Shown in pieces: positions 56,834-64,000 of a stretch of DNA of 64,000 nucleotides. Source of the DNA: Candidatus Rhodoblastus alkanivorans (lineage in GTDB: Bacteria; Pseudomonadota; Alphaproteobacteria; Rhizobiales; Beijerinckiaceae). The notes below the pieces were generated by a model. The model was not told where the DNA came from. It saw nothing but the letters and a program-made list of their open reading frames with translations, and did not search any database. Position 1 is the stretch's first letter. Each line of letters begins with the position of its first letter. Position numbers and translations under genes: made by a program. The stretch is from the NCBI RefSeq assembly GCF_022760755.1, contig NZ_JAIVFP010000001.1, positions 3,080,001 to 3,144,000 on the forward strand. Direction: 5' to 3'.

Positions 56834-57931
56834 CTAAAGGCCGGCGGTTTTGAGGGCCAGATCGGCCAGACGTTGGGCGGCGTCGGGAATGCCCGCGCTC
56901 TTGGCCGCTTGCGCGCGCCGCGTCAAGTCCTTTGGATCGTCGAGCGCGTGGGAAAGCCTCCCGGCCAGCCATTCCGGGGTGAATCCGGTCTGGCGCATCA
57001 CCTCCGCCGCGCCCGTCTTTTCGAGGTGCCTGGCGTTGGCCGCCTGATCGGCGTCGAGCGCATGGGGGAACGGCACGAGGATCGCGGGGCGCCCGATCAC
57101 CGCGAGTTCCGACACTGTCGAGGCGCCGGAGCGCCCGAGCACGAGATGGGCTTGCGCCATGCGCAGCGGCAGGTCCGGGAAGAAGGGCGCGGCCTCGCAA
57201 GTCACGTTCAGGCGTTGGTAAGCGTCCTCGACGCGGGCGAGGTCCTCGCCGCGCGCCTGCTGGACGATCACCAGCCGCGACCGCTGCTCGGGCGTGAGCA
57301 GACCGACCGCCGCCGGGGTCACGTCCGACATGATGCGCGCGCCCTGCGATCCGCCGGTCACCAGCAGGCGCAGGCGGCCATCGGCGAAATCGGGATAAGG
57401 CAGCGCCGCCGCCTCCAGCACCGCTGGGCGAACCGGATTGCCGACCTGCGTGACGCGTCCGCGCAAACCTTCGGGCAGGCCGTCGAGGGTCGGGAAGCCG
57501 CAGGCGATTTTGTCGGCGCGCCGCGCCAGAAAACGATTGGCGCGGCCCATGACCGCATTCTGCTCGTGCAGGATCAGCGGGATCGCGCGCAACGAGGCGG
57601 CGAGCGCGGGCGGCACGGTGGGATAGCCGCCGAAGGCGACCACCACGCGCGGCTTGATTTTACCGAGAAGCGCATAGGCCTCGATCACGCCCTTGCCGAG
57701 GGTCAGCGCGGCGAGCGCCTTGGCCATGAAGCCGCCCGCGGTCGGCGTCGCGGAGGCGATTTCGTGAATTTCCTCGGCGGGAAAATCGCCGCCGTATTTC
57801 AGCGCCCGCTCGTCGGTGGCGAGGCGCACCCGCGCGCCGCGCGCGATCAGCGCATGAGACAAGGCCTGGGCCGGAAAGAGATGGCCGCCGGTTCCCCCGG
57901 CGGCGACCAGAACGAGATTGTCGCCTGTCAT
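56834..57931 (-). CDS. murG: Lipid I GlcNAc transferase MurG
   Basis: A 365-residue GT-B enzyme (GT28) that adds GlcNAc to lipid I on the cytoplasmic membrane face. Motifs are VLVAAGGTGGHLFPAQALS, VVAFGGYPTVPPALAA, HEQNAVMGRANRFLA, LLVTGGSQGARIMSDVTP and LGRSGASTVSELAVIGRPAILVPFPHALDADQAANA. The start ATGA overlaps the ftsW stop. Confidence 0.97.
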   Translation of the reverse strand: MTGDNLVLVAAGGTGGHLFPAQALSHALIARGARVRLATDERALKYGGDFPAEEIHEIASATPTAGGFMAKALAALTLGKGVIEAYALLGKIKPRVVVAFGGYPTVPPALAASLRAIPLILHEQNAVMGRANRFLARRADKIACGFPTLDGLPEGLRGRVTQVGNPVRPAVLEAAALPYPDFADGRLRLLVTGGSQGARIMSDVTPAAVGLLTPEQRSRLVIVQQARGEDLARVEDAYQRLNVTCEAAPFFPDLPLRMAQAHLVLGRSGASTVSELAVIGRPAILVPFPHALDADQAANARHLEKTGAAEVMRQTGFTPEWLAGRLSHALDDPKDLTRRAQAAKSAGIPDAAQRLADLALKTAGL

Positions 57932-59094
57932 TCCGCCGGGACTCCCATCGGCGGCGCGGCGGGCGCGGCGGCGCGGTCGAAAATCAATTCCGATTTCGGC
58001 CGCTTGCGGGTGACCGCGAGCAGGAAGCCGACCGTGATGCCGAGCGACATCAGCGACGAGCCGCCATAGGAGATGAACGGCAGGGTCATGCCCTTGGCCG
58101 GCATGAGGTGAAGATTGACCGCAATATTGATCGAGGCCTGGATGCCGAACAGCAGCGCCAGTCCGGCGGTGGCGAAACGGCAGAAGGGATCGTCGTTGTT
58201 CGCCGCCTTGAACAAGGCGCGCAGCACGATGAAGGCATAGACCCCGACGATGAACATGCAGAACAACAGGCCGAATTCCTCGCCGGTGACGGCGAAGATG
58301 AAATCGGTATGGGCGTCGGGCAAGATCTGCTTCAGCACGCCCTCGCCCGGCCCCTTGCCGAACCAGCCGCCGGAAATGAAGCTGTCGAGCGCTGTGTCCA
58401 CCTGGAATGTGTCAGCGATCCCGCCCATCTGGCCCGGATCGAGGAAATGCATGATGCGCGAGCGGACATGGGGCGAGAATTTATAGGCCAAAGTCACCGA
58501 AGCGGCGGCGGAGGCGCCGAGGCCGCCGAGCCAGAACCAGTGCAGGCCGGCCATGAAGAACATGACGCCCCAGACGAGCGACAGCAGCATGGTCTGGCCG
58601 AAGTCGGGCTGGAGAATGAGCGGCACGACCGTCGCCGGAAAGAGCAGAATGGCGAGCCAATTGCCCGGCAGGTCGCGGCGTTTCGCGCCTTCGGAAATCG
58701 CCCAGGCCGCGAGAACGACGAAAGCAGGTTTCAGAAATTCCGAAGGCTCGACGCCGAAAATCCAGCGCCGCGCGCCCTTCACCTCATGTCCGAACAGCAA
58801 GGTGGCGACGACCAGGACCATCGAGCCAATATAGAGGACGAGCGCGGCGCGCCGGACATGGCGCGGCGAAAGGAAAGACAACGACAGCATCACGACGATG
58901 GTCGGAATCAAAAATTCGACCTGCCGGTTGACGAAATGGAAGGACGGCAGATGCAGGCGGTCCGCCACCGGCGGGCTGCCGGCCATGATCAGCACCAGCC
59001 CCAGCACGATCACCACCCCGACGCCGGCGAGAAGCCAGCGGTCCACCGTCCACCACCAGTCGGCGATGGCGGAGCGTTCAGCGCGAGACAACAT
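57928..59094 (-). CDS. ftsW: Peptidoglycan glycosyltransferase FtsW
   Basis: A 388-residue SEDS-family septal polymerase with about ten membrane segments. Signature stretches are GARRWIFGVEPSEFLKPAFVVLAAWAISEG, FLDPGQMGGIADTFQVDTALDSFISGGWFGKGPGEGVLKQILPDAHTDFIFAVTGEEFG, and MPAKGMTLPFISYGGSSLMSLG. The catalytic Asp is in PDAHTDFIF. It lies 35 bp after murD and overlaps murG by ATGA. Confidence 0.97.
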   Translation of the reverse strand: MLSRAERSAIADWWWTVDRWLLAGVGVVIVLGLVLIMAGSPPVADRLHLPSFHFVNRQVEFLIPTIVVMLSLSFLSPRHVRRAALVLYIGSMVLVVATLLFGHEVKGARRWIFGVEPSEFLKPAFVVLAAWAISEGAKRRDLPGNWLAILLFPATVVPLILQPDFGQTMLLSLVWGVMFFMAGLHWFWLGGLGASAAASVTLAYKFSPHVRSRIMHFLDPGQMGGIADTFQVDTALDSFISGGWFGKGPGEGVLKQILPDAHTDFIFAVTGEEFGLLFCMFIVGVYAFIVLRALFKAANNDDPFCRFATAGLALLFGIQASINIAVNLHLMPAKGMTLPFISYGGSSLMSLGITVGFLLAVTRKRPKSELIFDRAAAPAAPPMGVPAE

Positions 59095-59129
59095 GGCCGC
59101 CTCCTCTCGTGGGCGAAAGCCCGATCAGC

Positions 59130-60563
59130 TCAAAACAACGCGCCCTGCACGGCGTCCTCCGCCAGCAGGCCCAGCACCTGCTCGCGGAAGGCGTCGCCGC
59201 GTTGCTCGAAATTGGCGAATTGGTCGTATGAGGCGCAAGCCGGCGACAGCAGCACGACCGGCTCGGGCGCGTCGCTCGCGGCCGCGTCGCGGGCGGCGGC
59301 CGCGACCGCCGCGTCCAGGGTCCCACATTGCTCGCAGGCGACCGCGCCTTCGAGCGTCGCCGCGAAAGCGGGCGCCGCCTCGCCGATCAGGAAAGCCTTG
59401 GCGATCTTGCCGAACAAGGGCCGCAGCGAGTCGATGCCGCCCGCCTTGGCCTTGCCGCCCGCGATCCAGAAAATATCGTCGAAGCTTTCGAGCGCCTTCT
59501 CGGCGGCGTCGGCATTGGTCGCCTTGCTGTCGTTGACGAACAGAACCTTGCCCTTGCGCCCGATCTGCTCCATGCGATGGGCGAGGCCGGGGAAGCCGCG
59601 CATGCCGAGGCCGATCTCGTCATGAGCGAGGCCGAGCCGCTCGCAGGCGGCGAAGGCGGCCGCCGCGTTCTGCCCGTTATGGGCGCCGCGCAGGGCCGGC
59701 GCGCGGGCGAGGTCGAACAGGTTTTCCTCCAGCGTCTTGAGGCCCGGCAAAGCGAAGGCCCGCCGCAGCCGGCCCGCCTCGTAGCAGACGCTGGCAAGGG
59801 CGTTCGGCCTGCTGTTGGCGATCCCGACCACGGAATGGCCGGCGCGCTTGAGATATTGGAAGATCGCCTCGCACCAGTCGTCATCGCGCCCGACGACGGC
59901 GAAGTCGGACGCCTCGACCAGACGCTGCTTGATCGTGGCGTAATTTTCCATGGTCCCATGGCGATCGAGATGGTCGGGCGTCAGGTTCAGCAGGACGCCG
60001 ACGCTTGGATTGAGCGAGGGCGCGAGATCGATCTGGAAGCTCGAACATTCGACGACATATACGCGGTCTTGGACTCGCTCGAGAGACAACGGCTCCAGAT
60101 CGAGAATCGGCGTGCCGATATTGCCGCCGAGCTGAACGTCGATTCCCGCGTCGCGCAGGATATGGGCGATCAGCGCCGTGGTCGTGCTCTTGCCGTTGGT
60201 GCCGGTGATCGCGATCATCGGCGCGCCGGGCGAAACATGGGCGCGCTCGCGGCAGAACAATTCGATGTCGCCGATGATCGGAACGCCCGCGGCTGACGCC
60301 AGCGCCGCGCTCCAGTGCGGCTCGGGATGGGTGAGCGGCGCGCCCGGCGCGAGGATCAGCGCCACAAAGGCCGACCAGTCCGCCTGATGGAGGTCGAACA
60401 GGTGAATCCCTTCCGCCGACGCCTTGTCGAGCGCGGCGGGCGAATCGTCCCAGGCGTTGACGAAAGCGCCGCCGGCGACCAGCGCCTTCGCCGTCGCAAG
60501 GCCGGAGCCGCCGAGACCGAACAGAGCGACAGACTGGCCGGCAAGGTATGTAATCGGGATCAT
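59130..60563 (-). CDS. murD: UDP-MurNAc-L-Ala--D-Glu ligase
   Basis: A 477-residue Mur ligase adding D-glutamate. It has the N-terminal [17 protein letters not shown], the ATP loop [22 protein letters not shown] (about 119), the mid-domain [38 protein letters not shown] and C-terminal [27 protein letters not shown]. The start ATG overlaps the mraY stop by one base (TGATG). Confidence 0.96.
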   Translation of the reverse strand: MIPITYLAGQSVALFGLGGSGLATAKALVAGGAFVNAWDDSPAALDKASAEGIHLFDLHQADWSAFVALILAPGAPLTHPEPHWSAALASAAGVPIIGDIELFCRERAHVSPGAPMIAITGTNGKSTTTALIAHILRDAGIDVQLGGNIGTPILDLEPLSLERVQDRVYVVECSSFQIDLAPSLNPSVGVLLNLTPDHLDRHGTMENYATIKQRLVEASDFAVVGRDDDWCEAIFQYLKRAGHSVVGIANSRPNALASVCYEAGRLRRAFALPGLKTLEENLFDLARAPALRGAHNGQNAAAAFAACERLGLAHDEIGLGMRGFPGLAHRMEQIGRKGKVLFVNDSKATNADAAEKALESFDDIFWIAGGKAKAGGIDSLRPLFGKIAKAFLIGEAAPAFAATLEGAVACEQCGTLDAAVAAAARDAAASDAPEPVVLLSPACASYDQFANFEQRGDAFREQVLGLLAEDAVQGALF

Positions 60564-61705
60564 CAGCGCACCTTCAGCGTCGTGAGGCCGATGAGGGCCA
60601 GGACGAAGGCGATGATCCAGAACCGCACCACGACCTGGGGCTCGGCCCAGCCCAATTGTTCGAAATGATGATGGATCGGCGCCATTTTGAACACGCGCTT
60701 GCCGGTCATCTTGAAGGACGCCACCTGGACGATGACCGAAAGCGCCTCCATCACGAACAAGCCGCCGACGATGGCCAGCACGATCTCGTGCTTGACCGCC
60801 ACCGCAATGGCGCCGAGCATCCCGCCAAGAGCCAGCGAACCGGTGTCGCCCATGAAAATCTGGGCCGGCGGCGCGTTGAACCACAGGAAGCCGAGGCCCG
60901 CGCCGATCATCGCGCCGGTCATCACCGTCAGCTCGCCCGCGCCCGGCACGTAATTGATGCCGAGATAATGGGCGAAAATGTCGTTGCCGGCGAGATAGGC
61001 GATGATGCCGAATGTCGCCGAGGCGATCATCACCGGCACGATGGCGAGGCCGTCGAGCCCGTCGGTGAGATTGACCGAATTGCCGGCGCCGACGATGACG
61101 AAACCCGCAAAGGGCAGGAACAGCCACGAGAGATCGACGATCCAGCCGTGGATGAAAGGCGCCGAAAGCTTGGTCGCCGGCGCGGCGGCGGTGAAGGGCG
61201 CGCCGAGCGCGGCGATGAAATCGCCGACATTGCTCACCGGCCCGGAGGCCGAGGCGCACATCATGAAATAGGCGGCGAGCATGGCGATTCCGGCCTCGCC
61301 GCCAAGCCGGGCGCGGCCGGAAAAGCCCTTGTGGCTCTGCTTGGTGACTTTGAGATAATCGTCATAAAAGCCGATCGCGCCGAATCCCAGCGTCACGAAC
61401 AGGGCGATCCAGACATAGGCGCTCTTGGGATTGGCCCAGAGCACGGTCGAGACCACCAGGCCTGCGATGATCATCAGGCCGCCCATGGTCGGCGTGCCCT
61501 TTTTGGACAGATGAGATTGCGGGCCGTCGCTACGGATCGGCTGGCCCTTGCCCTGCTTGATCCGCAGCGAAGCGATGATCGTCGGGCCGAAAAAGAAGAC
61601 GAAGGCGAGCGCGGTGGCGGTGGCCCCGGCGGCGCGAAACGTAATGTAGCGAAAGACGTTCAGCGGACTGAAATGGTGCGACAGTTCCGCGAGCCAGGTG
61701 AGCAT
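60563..61705 (-). CDS. mraY: Phospho-MurNAc-pentapeptide translocase MraY
   Basis: A 380-residue integral membrane enzyme forming lipid I. Ten membrane helices are expected; motifs are [35 protein letters not shown] (active-site Asp pair), [27 protein letters not shown] and [25 protein letters not shown]. The ATG at MLTWLAEL is chosen for family agreement; murF ends one base upstream of it. Confidence 0.97.
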   Translation of the reverse strand: MLTWLAELSHHFSPLNVFRYITFRAAGATATALAFVFFFGPTIIASLRIKQGKGQPIRSDGPQSHLSKKGTPTMGGLMIIAGLVVSTVLWANPKSAYVWIALFVTLGFGAIGFYDDYLKVTKQSHKGFSGRARLGGEAGIAMLAAYFMMCASASGPVSNVGDFIAALGAPFTAAAPATKLSAPFIHGWIVDLSWLFLPFAGFVIVGAGNSVNLTDGLDGLAIVPVMIASATFGIIAYLAGNDIFAHYLGINYVPGAGELTVMTGAMIGAGLGFLWFNAPPAQIFMGDTGSLALGGMLGAIAVAVKHEIVLAIVGGLFVMEALSVIVQVASFKMTGKRVFKMAPIHHHFEQLGWAEPQVVVRFWIIAFVLALIGLTTLKVR

Positions 61706-61706
61706 T

Positions 61707-63152
61707 TTATTCCTCGACTTCTTGCAGCTCGGGCGCGGCGAAACGGCTTTTGAGGCCGGCGGCGAGCGCATGCAGTTTCGATCCGTTGGAGCCTTTGACC
61801 ATGACGACGTCGCCCGCGCGCAGGGCCTCGGCGACGAGCGGCTCCAGCGCGGCGGCGGTTTCGGTCCAGGCGCCGCGCTTTTCCGGCGGGAGCGCGTCGA
61901 AAAGATGGCGCATCAAAGGCCCGGCTGCGAAAACGAGCTCGACATTGACGCGATCGAGGTCGTCCCGCAGCGCGGCGTGCAGATCGGGGCCGGTCGGCCC
62001 CAGCTCCAGCATGTCGCCCAGAACGGCGATCCGGCGGCCGGCGCCGGACGGTTGCGCCGCTCCAAGCAGTTGAAACGCGGCGCGCATCGAGGCCGGATTG
62101 GCGTTGTAGCTTTCGTCGATCAGCAGGAAACTGCTTTCGGGATCGTCGCGGTCGCGCTGCAGGGTTTCGCGCGCCCCGCGTCCCTGCGGCGGCGCGACGC
62201 CGGCGAGCGAAGCCGTGATCGCGCTGAATTCGACGCCGACGGCGCGCGCCGCCAGCAGCACGGCAAGGGCGTTGATCGCCATGTGCCGCCCCGGCGCGCC
62301 GACGCGGAAATGAAGCTCCTGACGAAGCACGCGCGCCGAAACGCGCGAAAAGCTCTCCTCCGGGTCGAACTTGGTCAGATGAGCGTCGGCGGCGATATTT
62401 TCGCCGAAGCTGAGGAGATAGCCCGCGGGCGAGGCCTTGGCCGCCGCTTCGAGGATGGGAAAGGTCTCGACGTCGCGGTTGACGATGGCGACGCCGCCCT
62501 TGACGATTCCGGAAAAAATTTCCGCCTTGGCCTGCGCGATTTCCTCGACATTGGCGAAATGTTCGAGATGGACCGGCGCCACATTGGTGACGACCGCGAC
62601 ATGGGGCCGGACCATATCGACCAGAGCCGCGATCTCGCCCGCATGGCTCATGCCGATCTCGAACACGGCGTAGCGCGCCGTTTCGGGCAGGCGGGCCAAA
62701 GTCAGCGGCACGCCCCAATGATTGTTGTAGGATTTGTCCGAGGCATGGGTCGGCCCGGCGTCGGAGAGGACCTTGCGCAGCATTTCCTTGGTCGAGGTCT
62801 TTCCCACCGAGCCGGTGACCGCGACGATCCGCGCCCGGCTGCGCTTGCGCGCCGCGCGTCCCAGACCCTCCAGCGCCTTGAGCACGTCATGGACGATGTA
62901 AAGCGTCCCGAGATGTTTGAGCGCGTCGGCATGGGCTTCGTCCACCACCGCCGCGACCGCGCCGCGGTCGAAGGCCGCGCCGACATAATCGTGGCCGTCG
63001 CTGCGATCGCCCTTGATGGCGAAGAACAGCTCGCCCGGCAGGAGGGTGCGGGTGTCGATCGAAATTCCGGTCGCGCCCTCGGGCGGAAGCCCGAGAACCC
63101 GCGCCCGCAGGGGCGCGACGAGACCGAGACCGCTCCAGAGAATTTCGCTCAT
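61707..63152 (-). CDS. murF: UDP-MurNAc-tripeptide--D-Ala-D-Ala ligase
   Basis: A 481-residue Mur ligase adding D-Ala-D-Ala. Motifs are [20 protein letters not shown], the ATP loop [18 protein letters not shown] (about 115), [48 protein letters not shown] and [17 protein letters not shown]. The start overlaps the murE stop as ATGA, so translation is coupled; the in-frame ATG three codons upstream is not needed. Confidence 0.96.
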   Translation of the reverse strand: MSEILWSGLGLVAPLRARVLGLPPEGATGISIDTRTLLPGELFFAIKGDRSDGHDYVGAAFDRGAVAAVVDEAHADALKHLGTLYIVHDVLKALEGLGRAARKRSRARIVAVTGSVGKTSTKEMLRKVLSDAGPTHASDKSYNNHWGVPLTLARLPETARYAVFEIGMSHAGEIAALVDMVRPHVAVVTNVAPVHLEHFANVEEIAQAKAEIFSGIVKGGVAIVNRDVETFPILEAAAKASPAGYLLSFGENIAADAHLTKFDPEESFSRVSARVLRQELHFRVGAPGRHMAINALAVLLAARAVGVEFSAITASLAGVAPPQGRGARETLQRDRDDPESSFLLIDESYNANPASMRAAFQLLGAAQPSGAGRRIAVLGDMLELGPTGPDLHAALRDDLDRVNVELVFAAGPLMRHLFDALPPEKRGAWTETAAALEPLVAEALRAGDVVMVKGSNGSKLHALAAGLKSRFAAPELQEVEE

Positions 63153-64000
63153 GTGGCGCACTCCGCCAGCGCCGCGCGCGCCTCGTCGTGATCGGAAAAG
63201 GGCAGCAGGGTCTTGCCGACGAGCTGCCCGGTCTCGTGGCCCTTGCCAGCGATGAGGAGAAGATCGCCCTCCCCCAGCATCGCCACGCCCGCCCTGATGG
63301 CCGAGGCGCGGTCGCCGATCTCCCGCGCGCCTGGCGCCGCGGCGAGGATTTGCGCGCGGATCGACGCCGGCTCCTCGCTGCGCGGATTGTCGTCGGTGAC
63401 GATGACCACATCGGCGCAGCGCGTCGCAATCCCGCCCATGATCGGCCTTTTGCCCGCGTCGCGGTCGCCGCCGCAGCCGAAAACCACGATGAGCCGGCCT
63501 TTTGCGAAAGGACGCAAAGCGGCGAGCGCCTTTTCCAGCGCGTCCGGCTTGTGGGCGTAATCGACGAAAACCGGCGCGCCCTTCCGGTCGCCGACCCGCT
63601 CCAACCGGCCCGGCGCGCCGCGCAAGATTTCGAGCGCGGCGAAGACTTTTTCCGGCGGCGCGCCGGCGGCGAGCGCGAGGCCCGCCGCGACCAAAGCGTT
63701 CTCGGCCTGGAACTGGCCGGCGAGCGGCAGTTTTACAGCGATCTCGCGGCCCTCGAACACAAGCTCAAGCCGCAGCGCAAAACCTTCCGCGCGCGCCTCT
63801 TTCAGGCGCAGGCCTTCGCCTTTGGCGCCGACAGTGAACAGCTTCAAGCCGTGCGCGCGGCAGGCCTCGATCACCCGCCCCGCATAGTCGCCGTCGGCCG
63901 CGACCACCGCGGTCTGGCCGGGCTTGAGCAGATCCGTGAACAACCGCAGCTTGGCGGCGAGATAGTCGTCGAGGCTGGCGTGATAATCGAGATGGTCGCG
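63149..64000 (-). CDS. murE: UDP-MurNAc-L-Ala-D-Glu:meso-DAP ligase, C-terminal part
   Basis: The C-terminal 283 residues of MurE; the N-terminus lies beyond the window edge. The frame is open through the edge and begins with RDHLDYHASLDDYLAAK, the usual central-domain motif. Later elements are RLERVGDRKGAPVFVDYAHKPDALEKAL, VFGCGGDRDAGKRPIMG and IVTDDNPRSEEPASI. The DNPR motif is that of meso-diaminopimelate-adding enzymes, which fits a Gram-negative. The last residues, GHETGQLV, precede a short tail. Confidence 0.95.
   Translation of the reverse strand, partial: RDHLDYHASLDDYLAAKLRLFTDLLKPGQTAVVAADGDYAGRVIEACRAHGLKLFTVGAKGEGLRLKEARAEGFALRLELVFEGREIAVKLPLAGQFQAENALVAAGLALAAGAPPEKVFAALEILRGAPGRLERVGDRKGAPVFVDYAHKPDALEKALAALRPFAKGRLIVVFGCGGDRDAGKRPIMGGIATRCADVVIVTDDNPRSEEPASIRAQILAAAPGAREIGDRASAIRAGVAMLGEGDLLLIAGKGHETGQLVGKTLLPFSDHDEARAALAECAT

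Noticed and set aside
59130-61259. A 709-residue murD with an N-terminal extension
   Set aside because: The extension is the wrong frame of mraY. MurD begins at the ATG overlapping the mraY stop.

Overview
The window looks like a chromosomal segment of a GC-rich alphaproteobacterium, probably of the Hyphomicrobiales (Rhizobiales). Supporting signs are a complete division and cell-wall (dcw) cluster, an NDUFS4-type complex I accessory subunit, trimeric GatCAB amidotransferase, minCDE behind a CtrA-like box, a tandem cold-shock-domain protein and a very long Lys/Ala histone H1-like protein. The species assignment is inference; no rRNA is present.

Region 1 (1 to about 18.1 kb) is accessory DNA. 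It starts with a low-GC hexapeptide acetyltransferase, followed by a dense insertion-sequence graveyard (about 0.85-6.1 kb). That graveyard holds a tyrosine-recombinase fossil, a complete IS5-type element with a TAA duplication, a chimeric IS3-family element, and an IS630-type element split by an IS1111-group IS110 element with subterminal inverted repeats. A surface-glycan block follows: a 1395-residue protein combining four xGWA modules, two GT2-type domains and a GT9 heptosyltransferase-type domain; two proteins sharing a WYL-x-PD module, one of them a sulfotransferase; and a minus-strand operon gmhB-hldE-gmhA-(secreted unknown)-GT90. The block ends with IS3 and zinc-ribbon remnants against the 3' end of tRNA-Arg(TCT), which looks like an island edge.

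Region 2 (18.1-25 kb) has three tRNA genes (Arg-TCT, Pro-TGG, Ser-GCT), the complex I subunit, a DUF192 protein, the tandem cold-shock protein, a paired OmpA-like protein and HhH membrane protein, a small exported protein and the H1-like protein.

Region 3 (25-41.7 kb) is housekeeping: gatC-gatA-chorismate mutase-gatB; divergent minC-minD-minE; an UPF0173 hydrolase; a methyltransferase; ruvX; the coupled pyrC'-plsY-dprA operon, whose dihydroorotase-like protein lacks the metal-binding HxH; an alpha/beta hydrolase; a thioredoxin-like protein; a UbiH-family flavoprotein; xthA; hsp20; and an IscU/NifU-like scaffold.

Region 4 (41.8-64 kb) is one long minus-strand run in transcription order murE(partial)-murF-mraY-murD-ftsW-murG-dinB-like-murC-GATase-murB-ddl-ftsQ-ftsA-ftsZ, a terminator, then lpxC-bamD-recN-ligA. 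Many junctions are 1-4 bp stop/start overlaps, indicating translational coupling. The run makes UDP-MurNAc-pentapeptide and lipid II, drives septation, and adds lipid A and outer-membrane assembly functions at its end.
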